Part shown: piece by piece, positions 33,651 through 43,906 of the stretch
Position numbering within the stretch: position 1 is the stretch's first letter
Layout of the letters: each line of letters begins with the position of its first letter
Assembly (NCBI GenBank): GCA_937923265.1
Contig: CALAJY010000010.1
Span: 45,594-109,593, forward strand
DNA length: 64,000 nt
DNA from: an uncultured Tissierellia bacterium
GTDB taxonomy: Bacteria; Bacillota; Clostridia; Tissierellales; Peptoniphilaceae
Reading direction: 5' to 3'
Notes under the pieces: model-generated
The model's database searches: none
What the model saw: the letters and a program-made list of their open reading frames with translations, nothing else
Told to the model about the DNA's origin: nothing
Position numbers and translations under genes: made by a program

Positions 33651-34421
33651 CTAGTCCTCATTTCCCTCTTTATTATCGGAAAGCTCCCGGCGAATCCATT
33701 CGTAGCCCTCTTTTTGAATTCTTGCCGCTAGGGAGGCATCCCCCTCTTTCACGAGCTTGCCGTCCATCACCACATGAACATAGTCGGGCTTCAGGTCTTC
33801 CAAAATGGCACTGTGGTGGGTAATGATCAGGCAGGCCTTCTCCTCATTCAAAAACTCGGCAACGCCCTCCGACACGATGCGGACCGCGTCAACATCCAAC
33901 CCGGAATCCGTCTCGTCCAGGAGAACCAACTTCGGATCCAGCATCTGCATCTGCAAGATTTCCGTCTTTTTCTTTTCCCCCCCGGAAAAGCCCACGTTCA
34001 AATAGCGCTCTCCATAGGAACTGTCTAACTTGAGGTGGTCCAATTTCTTGGCCACCTCCTTCTTAAACTTCAATACAGACTCGTTCTTCCCCGTGATCTC
34101 CGCCCGGGCGGTGCGGATGAAATCTTCCACCGTCACACCGGGAACCTCATAGGGAGATTGGAAACTCATGAAAATTCCCAGGCGGGCCCGCTCGTCCGGG
34201 CTTTTCTCCAGAATGCTCTCCCCCTCAAAAAGAATTTCCCCTTGGGTCACTTTATACTTGGGATGAGCCATGATCGTGTTGGCCAGGGTCGACTTTCCCG
34301 CACCGTTGGGGCCCATGACCACATGGATCTCTCCCGGCTGAATCTTCAAACGGATTCCCTTGAGAATCTCTTTATTCTCCACGGATACATGGAGATCTTC
34401 AATCTTTAACAAATCGCTCAT
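33651..34421 (-). CDS. sufC: Fe-S cluster assembly ATPase SufC
   Basis: This 256-residue ABC-type ATPase of the SufBCD complex has Walker A GPNGAGKSTL, Q-loop FMSFQSPYEVPGV, signature FSGGEKKKTEILQM, Walker B LVLLDETDSGLDVDA and a switch His in IITHHS. It is soluble and works with SufB/SufD, not a membrane permease. The open frame extends 21 codons upstream, but ATG at 34421 has an AAGGAG site and gives normal length. It is the first of the suf genes and follows tkt after 16 bases. Confidence 0.96.
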   Translation of the reverse strand: MSDLLKIEDLHVSVENKEILKGIRLKIQPGEIHVVMGPNGAGKSTLANTIMAHPKYKVTQGEILFEGESILEKSPDERARLGIFMSFQSPYEVPGVTVEDFIRTARAEITGKNESVLKFKKEVAKKLDHLKLDSSYGERYLNVGFSGGEKKKTEILQMQMLDPKLVLLDETDSGLDVDAVRIVSEGVAEFLNEEKACLIITHHSAILEDLKPDYVHVVMDGKLVKEGDASLAARIQKEGYEWIRRELSDNKEGNED

Positions 34422-34437
34422 TGTTGCTCCTTCCCCA

Positions 34438-36444
34438 CTATTCTCCGGTCTTCTGAAGAAAGTGATCCTTATACGCTTGGACAATACGATCGGCCGTAAA
34501 GCCCAGCTCTTCGCGAACTTCCTCTCCCTTTCCGGACAGACCGAATCGATTCAATCCAAGAGAGAGTCCCTTTCTGCCCACATATTTTTCCCAACCAAAG
34601 GTCGTTCCCGCTTCGATGCTGAGACGCCGGTCCATATGATCCGGCAAGACTTCCTCTTTATAGGCCTCGTCCTGTTGGTCAAAGCGGAAGAAGCTGGGAA
34701 CGGAAACGACGCGGGTAAAGATCCCCTCTTCCGCTAACTTCTTCTGGGCTTCCACCGCCAGGCTCACTTCCGAACCCGTGGCAAGGAGAATTCCCCGTGC
34801 ATCCTCATGGTCCACCAGAACATAAGCGCCCCGACGAACTCCCTCTTTTGCCTTGTCCTGCGTGCCTGCCAAATTCGGCAGGCCCTGGCGGGAAAGGGCC
34901 AAGAGGGTGGGATGGTCTTCCGATTCCACCGCACAGGCCCAGGCGGCGGAAACCTCATTTCCATCCGCGGGTCGAATCAAATCACAGTTCGGCAGAGCTC
35001 TCCACTGTGCCAGCTGCTCAATGGGTTCATGGGTGGGTCCATCCTCACCCACGGCGATGGAGTCGTGGGTGAAGACATAGGTGACGGGAATGCCCGACAA
35101 GGCCGCGACACGAACCGCCGCCTTCAGGTAATCGGAGAAGACGAAGAAGGTCGCTCCAAAGGCCCGACTGCCCCCATGCAGCATAATTCCATTTAAAATG
35201 GTTCCCATGGCGAACTCGCGAACGCCGAACCAGATGTTCCGTCCCGCATCGTCCTCATTGACGAAGGCGGGGCTTCCCGAAATCATGGTGTTGTTTGAGG
35301 AAGAAAGGTCCGCCGACCCGCCCCAGAAGTCGGGCAGCAATTCCGCGAGTTTCTGGATGGCATGGGCCGAGTATTTCCGAGAGGCTTCCGCCTTGCTGTC
35401 CTCGGTGTAGGAGGGAAGCTCCTCTTCCAAGTTCTGCGGCAGCTTGCCGGCAAAGGCATCCCGGAAACGCCGGGCCAAGTCCCCGTATTCCTTCTCATAG
35501 GAAGCAAAGAGCTTGTTCCACTCTTCTTCCCTCTTTGCCCCGTTCTCTCTGACGGCAGCAAAGGCCTCCTTGGCCTCTTCGGGAAGCGCAAAGGGAGCTT
35601 CCTTCCAGTCCAATGCCTGCGCCAATTTCGTTCTTCCTTCGGCGCCGATGGGCGCTCCATGGACCTTGCTGGTGCCCTGATTGGGGGCCCCGAAGCCGAT
35701 CACCGTCTTCACTTCAATGAGCGTGGGCCGGTCCGTGTCCTTCCGGGCCTCTTCCAGGGCATTCTCAACGGCCTCCCAGTCGTTGCCATCGGGAACATTT
35801 AACACCTGCCAGCCGTAGGACTTAAAGCGCAGTCCCACGTGTTCCGTGAAGGCACAAGAGGTGGGGCCATCCAGGGAAATGTCGTTGGAATCATAAAGCA
35901 GGATGAGCTTTCCCAGTTTGAGGTGGCCCGCTAAGGAACAGGCCTCTCCACTCACCCCTTCCATCAGATCGCCATCCCCGCAAAGAGCGTAGGTGTAATG
36001 GTCAACAATGGGATAGCCTTCCTTGTTATAGACGGCAGCCAGATGCTTCTCCGCCATCGCCATGCCCACCGCGTTGCCGATGCCCTGTCCCAAGGGACCG
36101 GTGGTCGCCTCCACCCCATCGGTGTGGTTCACCTCGGGATGACCCGGGGTCTTGGAGTGAAGCTGGCGGAAATTCTTCAGATCCTCCATGCTCAACCGAT
36201 AGCCACAGAGATGGAGCAGGGAGTAGAGAAGAGCGGAGCCGTGACCGGCGGAAAGAACAAAGCGGTCACGGTTTGCCCAGTGGCTGTTCTCCGGATTGTG
36301 GTTCATAACCTTGGTCCACAGGGCATAGGTCATGGGGGCCGCTCCCAGAGGAAGACCGGGATGGCCGGAATTGGCCTGATTGATCATGTCTACACTAAGC
36401 ATGCGAATCGCATTGATTGCTAATTGATCCTGATTCTGTGTCAC
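34438..36444 (-). CDS. tkt: Transketolase
   Basis: This 668-residue thiamine-diphosphate enzyme transfers two-carbon units between sugar phosphates in the non-oxidative pentose phosphate pathway. It has the N-terminal [14 protein letters not shown], cofactor motif [18 protein letters not shown] followed by [10 protein letters not shown], the [21 protein letters not shown] pyrimidine-domain motif, and a C-terminal domain with [12 protein letters not shown]. It is full-length, not split. The start is GTG, with GGGAG upstream and two bases after the mrp stop, so expression is probably coupled to that gene. Confidence 0.96.
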   Translation of the reverse strand: MTQNQDQLAINAIRMLSVDMINQANSGHPGLPLGAAPMTYALWTKVMNHNPENSHWANRDRFVLSAGHGSALLYSLLHLCGYRLSMEDLKNFRQLHSKTPGHPEVNHTDGVEATTGPLGQGIGNAVGMAMAEKHLAAVYNKEGYPIVDHYTYALCGDGDLMEGVSGEACSLAGHLKLGKLILLYDSNDISLDGPTSCAFTEHVGLRFKSYGWQVLNVPDGNDWEAVENALEEARKDTDRPTLIEVKTVIGFGAPNQGTSKVHGAPIGAEGRTKLAQALDWKEAPFALPEEAKEAFAAVRENGAKREEEWNKLFASYEKEYGDLARRFRDAFAGKLPQNLEEELPSYTEDSKAEASRKYSAHAIQKLAELLPDFWGGSADLSSSNNTMISGSPAFVNEDDAGRNIWFGVREFAMGTILNGIMLHGGSRAFGATFFVFSDYLKAAVRVAALSGIPVTYVFTHDSIAVGEDGPTHEPIEQLAQWRALPNCDLIRPADGNEVSAAWACAVESEDHPTLLALSRQGLPNLAGTQDKAKEGVRRGAYVLVDHEDARGILLATGSEVSLAVEAQKKLAEEGIFTRVVSVPSFFRFDQQDEAYKEEVLPDHMDRRLSIEAGTTFGWEKYVGRKGLSLGLNRFGLSGKGEEVREELGFTADRIVQAYKDHFLQKTGE

Positions 36445-36446
36445 AG

Positions 36447-37229
36447 TTATTCTCCCTTCACAATGCGGTTCACCACAGGCCGGAACGCCCGAGTATCCGC
36501 TTCTTCAATGTTTCCCTGATCCACCAGGGCCGCCAGGGCCGGATCGATGGGTAGTTTCGCCAACAGCTGTAAACCATGGCGCTCTGCGACTTCCTCGGCA
36601 TGGCTCTCTCCGAAAATCCGGTAGTCATGGCCCGTATCCTCCGCATGGAAATAGCTCATGTTCTCGATGAGGCCAAGAACGGGAACGCCCATCATCTTCG
36701 CCATGTTCACCGCCTTCTCGACGATCATCGCCACCAGGTCCTGCGGGGATGTCACAATAAGAATGCCATCCACAGGTAGGGTTTGAAATACCGTCAAAGG
36801 TACATCACCCGTTCCGGGAGGCATGTCGACAAAGAGATAATCGATGTTTTCATAGATAACGTCGGTCCAAAATTGCTGCACCGCCTGGCCAATCATCGGT
36901 CCCTTCCAAATAATGGGGTCGGTTTCTTTGGGAAGGAGGAGATTGGAGGAGACGATTTGAATCCCGCTCTTGCTCTCCCTGGCATAGGCTTCCCCTTTTC
37001 GCATCTCCAGGCCTCCCGAAATGCCAAAGGCCTTGGGAATGGACGGTCCCGTGATGTCCGCATCCATGATTCCCACATTCCAACCCGACTGCTGGGTGGC
37101 AAGGGCGGTCAGGGATGTCACCATGGACTTGCCCACGCCTCCCTTTCCGCTCATCACCGCAATCACGTGGTTAATCCTGCTCTTCCGGTTGGGTTCCTTG
37201 TAAAAAACAGGCTTTTTCTTCTCTGCCAC
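36447..37229 (-). CDS. Mrp/NBP35-family Fe-S carrier ATPase
   Basis: This 260-residue P-loop ATPase of the Mrp/ApbC/NBP35 group is predicted to bind and deliver Fe-S clusters. It has the deviant Walker [14 protein letters not shown], the switch region [23 protein letters not shown] and [17 protein letters not shown]. The paired C-terminal Cys-x-x-Cys of many members is not visible, so cluster binding may differ. The GTG at 37229 follows AGGAGG at good spacing and was preferred over a GTG nine codons earlier. Proximity to sufCBDSU supports an Fe-S role. Confidence 0.87.
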   Translation of the reverse strand: MAEKKKPVFYKEPNRKSRINHVIAVMSGKGGVGKSMVTSLTALATQQSGWNVGIMDADITGPSIPKAFGISGGLEMRKGEAYARESKSGIQIVSSNLLLPKETDPIIWKGPMIGQAVQQFWTDVIYENIDYLFVDMPPGTGDVPLTVFQTLPVDGILIVTSPQDLVAMIVEKAVNMAKMMGVPVLGLIENMSYFHAEDTGHDYRIFGESHAEEVAERHGLQLLAKLPIDPALAALVDQGNIEEADTRAFRPVVNRIVKGE

Positions 37230-37252
37230 AGTTGCCTCCTCTTCCTCTCTCC

Positions 37253-38320
37253 TCACTGTATGTTTTCTCCCGATCGATCTAAAAGGTCGGGGCGCTGTCG
37301 ATTGTATTCCGCCAGCCTTCCCACGATATGGTAGGGAAGCTTGGCCAACTCGTTGGGACTCGCACAGCCCAGAAGCATGAGCCCCATCTGAAAGTGGTCT
37401 CTGAGGGATGCCAAAAACCGGTAGGCATAATCATATCCCCCATGAAGCAGATATTTTAGCACTTCCCCGCTCATGGCACAGAGCTTTGCTCCGAGCACCA
37501 TCGCCCGGATCATGTCACTCGCCGTCTTGAGTCCTCCGCTGGCGATCACCGGGACGGTCCTTTCTCCCTTCCTCTCGCAGTTCTTTACATGCAAAAGGGA
37601 CTGGGCGGTCGGTACTCCCCAGTCATAAAATTCGGACAGGTCATCCTGCATGGAGCGCAGGTCCTCGATTTCCATGAAATTCGTTCCTCCTGCCCCCGAT
37701 ACATCCAGATACGCGGGATGAAGTGCCATCAGCTGTTGACAGACCTTCTCACTCATCCCAAATCCTACCTCTTTGAGAATTATTTTTCCGTGAAACTGCT
37801 CACAAATTTTTTTGAGAGTTTCATAGCGCCCCCGAAAGTCGCGCTCTCCCTCCTCCATGGCCAGTTCCTGGGAGGGATTGCAATGGATCCCCATCCCGTC
37901 CGCCTGCACCATGTCCATGGCCTGCTCCACGTCCCCCGGGCTTGCCCCACTTCCCAGGTTTCCGAGGACCACATCTTTCTCATCCATAAACTCCCGGACC
38001 ACGGTAAAGGAGGTGAGGGATCCCTCTTCTTCCAATGCGATCCGCTGCGAGCCCACCTGCAGGGGAATGCGAAAGTCATGGGCCAGATGCGCCAGATCTC
38101 GGTTGATCTCCCGGGTCATCTCGGTTCCCCCGGTCATCGCATTGATCATCAAGGGAAAGGAGATGGGCTTGTCCAAAAAGGTCGTGGTGAGGTCCACATC
38201 CTCCCAGGCCAACTCCGGCAAGGAAGTCGGCTCCAGGATCACCTCGTGAAGGAGGGTATCCCCCTCGAATTCCGTGCGAAGCACCTTTTCAATATGTTCA
38301 TCCTTACGTTCTTTTCTCAT
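37253..38320 (-). CDS. fni: Type 2 isopentenyl-diphosphate delta-isomerase
   Basis: This 355-residue FMN-dependent enzyme interconverts IPP and DMAPP in isoprenoid synthesis. Family motifs are RKxEHI-like RKDEHIEKVL at the N-terminus, INAMTGGTEMT, GSQRIALEE, NLGSGASP, HCNPSQELAMEEG, KEVGFGMSE, DVSGAGGTNF and ASGGLKTASDM. Length fits. It lies three bases after the LCP gene. The combination with a wall-polymer ligase and tkt is compatible with supply of undecaprenyl lipid precursors, though this is context only. Confidence 0.94.
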   Translation of the reverse strand: MRKERKDEHIEKVLRTEFEGDTLLHEVILEPTSLPELAWEDVDLTTTFLDKPISFPLMINAMTGGTEMTREINRDLAHLAHDFRIPLQVGSQRIALEEEGSLTSFTVVREFMDEKDVVLGNLGSGASPGDVEQAMDMVQADGMGIHCNPSQELAMEEGERDFRGRYETLKKICEQFHGKIILKEVGFGMSEKVCQQLMALHPAYLDVSGAGGTNFMEIEDLRSMQDDLSEFYDWGVPTAQSLLHVKNCERKGERTVPVIASGGLKTASDMIRAMVLGAKLCAMSGEVLKYLLHGGYDYAYRFLASLRDHFQMGLMLLGCASPNELAKLPYHIVGRLAEYNRQRPDLLDRSGENIQ

Positions 38321-38322
38321 CC

Positions 38323-39360
38323 TTATTCCTGCCTTCTTTGTGAACCGGACTCCTCCTGGGAAGAATTCTCCCCGCTTTGGTCCTCTGCCTCCTCCCCGTC
38401 GGAATGACGGAGAAGGTAATTGGGAAAGTACTTCTTGATCATGTCCTTCGTCTTTTGCGGATCGGTCATGTAATAGCTCACCCCATCCTTGTATTCTCCG
38501 TCCCCGGGAATCGTGTCCGTCTGGAGCTGCGCTCCCTTTAAACCGGGAATCTGACCGAGCATGCCCACAATATCACTCCAGGGAATGTTCGTGTGAACAT
38601 CCGTGAGAATGGTCTGAACGATGCCCGGCAGGGATCCGATGTTGGCGCCCGTGAGCGCCTGGTCAACAAAGGACTTTAGAAAATTCTGCTGGGCATGCAC
38701 CCTGCCAATGTCCCCCTCTTTATAGCCATGGCGGAAACGGAGAAAGGCCAACGCCTGTTTCCCATTCAGCCGCTGTTTTCCCGGTTGGAAGACCTCGCTT
38801 CCCCCCTCCTCATAGAAGACCTCATACTTGATGCCGTTGTCGGGAATCTCATACTCGATGCCACCGATGGCATCGACGATGCGACGAACCGCATTGAAAT
38901 CCACCTCCACGTAGTAATCCAGGTCAATCCCCAGCCACTTGCGAATGGTCTTGAACGTCAGATCCATTCCCCCATAGGCGTAGGCGTGATTGAGTTTGGT
39001 CATTTTCCCCTTCACGGAAACATAGGAATCGCGGGGAAGGGATACCAGCTGAATGCTGGGATGCTGAAAGTCCACCTTGACCAACATGATGGTATCCGTC
39101 CGGGTGTTTACCGTATCCTCCTTGGTGGGGTTGTCATCCACCCCCGTTAAAAGGAAGAAGATCTCACTTTCACTCACCCGGGATACCCGGTCCTCATTGG
39201 CAATTTTTTCCACATCAATCCACTTCGGATCTTTCTCGGATTGTGCGTTGGCTTTCGCCTGTTCGGCGGCATACATATGATCCAGACGATTTTTTCCCAC
39301 GAAGAGCAGGACCAAGGCAAAGAGCACGTAAATCGCCAGTCGTTTTAAAAATTTTTTCAA
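38323..39360 (-). CDS. LytR-CpsA-Psr (LCP) family wall polymer ligase
   Basis: This 345-residue membrane-anchored enzyme is predicted to transfer lipid-linked glycopolymers such as teichoic acid or capsule to peptidoglycan. One N-terminal span (FLKRLAIYVLFALVLLFVG) is followed by an external catalytic domain. It contains FLLTGVDDNP, NTRTDTIMLVKVD with the family Arg-x-Asp, SLPRDSYV and RFRHGYKEGDIGRVHAQQ. The C-terminus is Ser/Glu/Gln-rich. The partner polymer may come from the polysaccharide locus at the left of the window, but that is inference. Confidence 0.92.
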   Translation of the reverse strand: MKKFLKRLAIYVLFALVLLFVGKNRLDHMYAAEQAKANAQSEKDPKWIDVEKIANEDRVSRVSESEIFFLLTGVDDNPTKEDTVNTRTDTIMLVKVDFQHPSIQLVSLPRDSYVSVKGKMTKLNHAYAYGGMDLTFKTIRKWLGIDLDYYVEVDFNAVRRIVDAIGGIEYEIPDNGIKYEVFYEEGGSEVFQPGKQRLNGKQALAFLRFRHGYKEGDIGRVHAQQNFLKSFVDQALTGANIGSLPGIVQTILTDVHTNIPWSDIVGMLGQIPGLKGAQLQTDTIPGDGEYKDGVSYYMTDPQKTKDMIKKYFPNYLLRHSDGEEAEDQSGENSSQEESGSQRRQE

Positions 39361-39385
39361 TTTTTCCTCCCGAATAACCTAGCCC

Positions 39386-42300
39386 TTATTGTACCATGGA
39401 TGATGCCTGCTTGGCGTCAGTCTGCTTGCCGGCTTTCTGGGCCGTTTTCTTCGTCTTTTCCAGCTTTTCTCGTGCTGAAGACATCATGAGCTTCACCCGG
39501 TTGACCTGGTTCACTTCACTGGCCCCCGGATCATAGTCCACCGCGATAATATTTGCCTCTTCATAGGCGTTCCGAATCGCCTTCATCACGCCCTTGCCCG
39601 TGATGTGGTTGGGCAAACAGCCGAAGGGCTGGATACAAACGATATTGGGAGCTCCCGCCCGGATGAGTTCAATCATCTCCCCGGTGAGTAACCAGCCTTC
39701 CCCATATTGGTTTCCCAGGCTTACGATTTCCGAAGCGTACTGTTCAATCTGTTCAATCCTCAGCGGCGGCTCAAAGTGTTGACTGAGGGCAAGCGCATTT
39801 CGGATGGGCTTGCGGTAGTGCTCAATCACGCCAACACAGAGTCGACAGAGGGTCGCCAGGGATTTGGACGCCCCAAAAAGCTCCGACTTGTGGGTCGCAT
39901 TCCGCAAACAGTAGAGAAGAAAGTCCGTTAAATCCGGCACCATAACTTCCGCCCCCTCTGCCTCCAGAAGCTCCCGGAGGTGGTTGTTGGCCTCCGGAAG
40001 ATATTTCACGAGGATTTCCCCCACGATTCCCGCCTTGGGACAGCTGCGTGTCATGCGAGGCTGGTGGTCAAAGTCGTCGACACATTCCTGAACCAGCTTT
40101 TTATACCGTCTTCGGCTCGGCTTTTCCACAAAGGAGCGGAAGCGTTGAATCCATTCCTGCTTTTTTCGATCCGTTTTCCCCGGCAGGTCCTCATAGGGCC
40201 GGGTGGCGTTGCTTACCCGCATGACCAAGTCCCCCAGGAGAACGGAGTAGAGGGCCTTGTTCATGGCCGACAGACTCAGGTGAAAGCCCGGACTGGTTTC
40301 GATCCCCTGGGCAGACAGGGCGATCACAGGAACCTGGGAATAGCCCGCATCCTTGAGTGCCTTGCGGATGTATCCCACATAGTTGGACGCCCGACAGGCG
40401 CCTCCCGTCTGGGTCATCAAAAGTGCGACATGGTCCGGGTCGTATTTCCCGCTCTCCAAGGCCGCCATCATCTGGCCCACCACGGTGATAGAGGGATAGC
40501 AGGAATCATTGTTGACATATTTCAGTCCCGTGTCGATGATCTTGCGATTCACCGTTTCCAAGAAATCCATCTCATAGCCTTCGCTCTTTAAGGCCGCCTG
40601 AAGAATTTGAAAATGATCGGGCGCCATGGCGGGAACCAGGATGGTGGTCTTCTCCCGGAACATCTTTTTCGTAAAGACCTTTTTTGCGATCGTATAGGAC
40701 CCCCCGGCCTGGAGGGGCAGCCGATCCGGATCATCCAGCGCCTGCATCAGGGAACGAACCCGAATCTTGATGGCCCCCAGGTTGGAAACCTCATCGATCT
40801 TGAGTAAGGTGTAGATTTTCCCACGGCTGCGAAGAATCTCCTGGACCTGGTCGGTGGTCACGGCGTCCAACCCACAGCCGAAGGAGTTGAGCTGAATCAG
40901 CTCCAGATCCTCACGCCCGGCGACGAATTCCGCGGCTCGATAGAGGCGGGAATGGTAGACCCATTGGTCCAGGACGCGGGTCTCTTCGGACAAATCCTGG
41001 ATTTCTCCCAAAACCGAGTCCTCACTGAGCACCGCGATGCCCATGCCATTGAGGAGCTCCGGAATCCCGTGGTTGACCTCGGGATCCAGGTGGTAGGGAC
41101 GGCCGGCGAGAACGATGCCCTTTTTGTCATGTTCCTTCATCCACTGCAGCGCACGGTGCCCTTCCAGGCGGATCTCCTCCCGGAATTGTTCCATCTCCTG
41201 CCATCCCGCTTCCACAGCTTGGTCCACGACCCGCTTGTCAATGTGGTAAGTGTGCCCATCCACGGCAAATTCCGCAAAGACGGGTGCCAGGGCCTTTTTC
41301 AGCGTTTTCGGATTCTTAAAGGATAGGAAGGGATGGAGATAGGTCACATGCTTATCCTCCAGGGAGGAGACGTTGTTTTTGATGACCTCGGGGAAGCCGC
41401 ACACGACCGGGCAGTTTACCTGGTTATCCGCCTTCCCGAACTCCTTGGTCTCATAAAAGGCATCCGGATAGAAAATAAGACGAATCCCCTTATCCACCAG
41501 ATTTTCGATATGGCCATGAACCAGTTTTCCCGGATAGCAGACCGTCTCCGATGAGATGGATGCCAATCCTCGATCATAGAGGTCTCGACTGCTCTCATCC
41601 GAGAGTCTGACGGAAAAGCCCATTGCCGTGAAAAAGCGGTGCCAGAAGGGATAGTCTTCATACATATTGAGCACCCGGGGAATCCCCACCACGGGATAGG
41701 GAGAATCCTTGGGATCCAGGGGTTGATAGTAGTCAAAAAGTCGTTGGTACTTAAAGGCGTAAAGGTTGGGAAGACCATTCTCCCTCTTGATGCCCCCCGC
41801 GCCCCGCTCACAGCGATTGCCGGAGATATAGCGAGACCCATCCGAAAAGATATTAATGGTTAATGCACAGTTGTTGGTGCATCCCCCGCAGTGGGCGGAC
41901 CGTTGCAGATAGGAGAATCTCTCCAACTGGTCTCGGCTCTTCAGGGTGGAATGTCCCCGGGATCTCTCCTGGGCCAGGAGGGCCATCCCCATGGCGCCCA
42001 TGAGGCCCGCGATGGCGGGCCGGGTCGCCTTTCTTCCCGTCAGCCGTTCAAAGGCACGAAGAATGGCATCTCCATAGAAGGTTCCCCCCTGGACCACCAG
42101 CTCCCTGCCCAGTTTTTGGGGATCTCTTACCTTGATGACCTTATAAATGGCGTTACGAATCACGGAATAGCAGAGTCCGGCCGCGATATCGCCCAGCTCC
42201 GCGCCCTCCTTCTGGGCCTGCTTCACCTTGGAATTCATGAAGACCGTGCACCGGCTGCCCAGGTCCACCGGCGCCTTGGCAAAGAGGGCTTCCTGCTGGA

Positions 42301-43693
42301 ACTCCGCAACGTCCATCGACACGGAGGCCGCAAAGGTGGAGAGGAAGGAACCGCAGCCCGAGGAACATGCCTCATTGAGCTGGATGGAGTCGATGACTCC
42401 GTCCCGAATGTGCATGGCCTTCATGTCTTGTCCCCCGATGTCTAAGATGAAATCCACATTGGGATTGAAGTAGCGGGCGGCGCGATAGTGGGCAATGGTC
42501 TCCACCTCTCCAAAATCCACATCCAGGGCGGCTCGGATAAAGTCCTCCCCATAGCCCGTGATTCCGGAATTGGCAATATAGGCTCCGGCAGGCAGTTGGT
42601 CATAGAGTTCTTTTAAGTGCTCCATGACATGCTCTAAGGGTTTTCCCTTGTTGGCCGAATAATGGGTGTAAAGAATGCGGCGATTCCGGTCGATCAGGAC
42701 CATCTTCGCCGTCGTAGAACCCGCATCAATGCCGAGGTACAGGGGACCTTGCGCCTCTTGCAACTTGCCATATTCCATCACCCGGCACTTGTGGTCCTCC
42801 ACAAACGCCCGATAGTCCTCCGGATCGGCGAACAAGGGGTCCATCCGCCGAGACTCCTGAATTTTTACCCGGTCCGGCAGGTCCAGGCGCTTTAAAATCT
42901 CATCCAGGTTCCGGTCCTTGCCCTCCGATTCCGCCAACAAACTTGCCCCATAGGCCACGAAAAGCTGGCCATCCTCCGGGGTGGTAAAGGTGTTTTCCTC
43001 ACCATCCAGGGTTGCCACGAAGCGGTCTCTTAAATGAGATAGGAAGTGCAGGGGGCCCCCAAGAAAGGTGATGTTGCCGTGGATGGGCCGGCCACAGGCC
43101 AAGTTTGAGATGGTCTGGTTAACCACGGACTGAAACACACTGAGGGCAATATCCTCTTTTTCCGCCCCATCGTTGAGCAGGGCCTGAATGTCGGTTTTTG
43201 CAAAGACCCCACAGCGGGAAGCGATGGGATAGATCTTCTTGGCACGTTCCGCCATCCGGTTCAAGCCCGAGGCGTCCGTATCCAGCAGGTTGGCCATCTG
43301 GTCAATAAAAGCTCCCGTGCCTCCGGCGCAGATGGAGTTCATCCGCTGCTCCACGTTGCCCGCTAAGTAGGTGATTTTGGAATCCTCTCCACCCAGCTCG
43401 ATAATCACTTCCGTGTGAGGCAGGCGCTCCCGAATCGCTTGGGTCTCCGCCACCACCTCCTGGACAAAGGGGATTCCCAGAAGATCTTCCAGGATCATTC
43501 CCCCGGAGCCGGTGACCGCCATGGTCACCGCCCGGTCCCCAATCAGCTGCTGTAATTCTTTCAAAACCTGTCTCACGGTTTTCTTAACATCGCTCTTATG
43601 GCGTCGGTAGACCGAAAAAATCACCCGGTCCTCCTCACGGCAGATTACTTTTACCGTGGTCGACCCCACGTCTAGTCCCACATGCAATTGCAT
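39386..43693 (-). CDS. Large 2-hydroxyacyl-CoA dehydratase activase-like protein
   Basis: This 1435-residue protein has two ASKHA-type ATPase domains related to the BadF/HgdC activases. The first begins GLDVGSTTVKV and has ELGGEDSKITYL and CAGGTGAFIDQMA. The second begins GIDAGSTTAKM and has DIGGQDMKAMHI and CSSGCGSFLSTFA. A Cys-rich stretch (HCGGCTNNCALTINIF) follows, then a long DUF2229-like region and a C-terminal part related to the dehydratase component (QTGGACRASNYVGYIRKAL, CIQPFGCLPNHI). Length matches this uncharacterised Clostridia family. A role in ATP-driven low-potential electron transfer is likely. The ATG at 43693 has a GAGG site and was preferred over the frame's earlier start seven codons upstream. 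Confidence 0.88.
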   Translation of the reverse strand: MQLHVGLDVGSTTVKVICREEDRVIFSVYRRHKSDVKKTVRQVLKELQQLIGDRAVTMAVTGSGGMILEDLLGIPFVQEVVAETQAIRERLPHTEVIIELGGEDSKITYLAGNVEQRMNSICAGGTGAFIDQMANLLDTDASGLNRMAERAKKIYPIASRCGVFAKTDIQALLNDGAEKEDIALSVFQSVVNQTISNLACGRPIHGNITFLGGPLHFLSHLRDRFVATLDGEENTFTTPEDGQLFVAYGASLLAESEGKDRNLDEILKRLDLPDRVKIQESRRMDPLFADPEDYRAFVEDHKCRVMEYGKLQEAQGPLYLGIDAGSTTAKMVLIDRNRRILYTHYSANKGKPLEHVMEHLKELYDQLPAGAYIANSGITGYGEDFIRAALDVDFGEVETIAHYRAARYFNPNVDFILDIGGQDMKAMHIRDGVIDSIQLNEACSSGCGSFLSTFAASVSMDVAEFQQEALFAKAPVDLGSRCTVFMNSKVKQAQKEGAELGDIAAGLCYSVIRNAIYKVIKVRDPQKLGRELVVQGGTFYGDAILRAFERLTGRKATRPAIAGLMGAMGMALLAQERSRGHSTLKSRDQLERFSYLQRSAHCGGCTNNCALTINIFSDGSRYISGNRCERGAGGIKRENGLPNLYAFKYQRLFDYYQPLDPKDSPYPVVGIPRVLNMYEDYPFWHRFFTAMGFSVRLSDESSRDLYDRGLASISSETVCYPGKLVHGHIENLVDKGIRLIFYPDAFYETKEFGKADNQVNCPVVCGFPEVIKNNVSSLEDKHVTYLHPFLSFKNPKTLKKALAPVFAEFAVDGHTYHIDKRVVDQAVEAGWQEMEQFREEIRLEGHRALQWMKEHDKKGIVLAGRPYHLDPEVNHGIPELLNGMGIAVLSEDSVLGEIQDLSEETRVLDQWVYHSRLYRAAEFVAGREDLELIQLNSFGCGLDAVTTDQVQEILRSRGKIYTLLKIDEVSNLGAIKIRVRSLMQALDDPDRLPLQAGGSYTIAKKVFTKKMFREKTTILVPAMAPDHFQILQAALKSEGYEMDFLETVNRKIIDTGLKYVNNDSCYPSITVVGQMMAALESGKYDPDHVALLMTQTGGACRASNYVGYIRKALKDAGYSQVPVIALSAQGIETSPGFHLSLSAMNKALYSVLLGDLVMRVSNATRPYEDLPGKTDRKKQEWIQRFRSFVEKPSRRRYKKLVQECVDDFDHQPRMTRSCPKAGIVGEILVKYLPEANNHLRELLEAEGAEVMVPDLTDFLLYCLRNATHKSELFGASKSLATLCRLCVGVIEHYRKPIRNALALSQHFEPPLRIEQIEQYASEIVSLGNQYGEGWLLTGEMIELIRAGAPNIVCIQPFGCLPNHITGKGVMKAIRNAYEEANIIAVDYDPGASEVNQVNRVKLMMSSAREKLEKTKKTAQKAGKQTDAKQASSMVQ

Positions 43694-43842
43694 TGTTTCC
43701 TCGATTCTAAGCATGAATACAAATGCATTCGTATCTTTTATACCTACGATTTATCCCCACCCGGAGATGGTTGCAATTCAGATAAAATTCATCCAAATTC
43801 ATTTTAACACAAGCGTCCCTTCCCCAACCCTTCTCTTCCGTC

Positions 43843-43871
43843 TTTTCAATCTTTTGCAACTGTTGTAAAAT
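43843..43871 (+). promoter_or_regulatory. Putative promoter of the flavodiiron protein gene
   Basis: TTTTCA (43843-43848) and TAAAAT (43866-43871) are 17 bases apart and 35 bases before the start codon, in the 213-base divergent spacer. Confidence 0.45.
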
Positions 43872-43906
43872 CAGGATGTCAAGTGGAAGAATTTAAAGGA
43901 GTCAAA

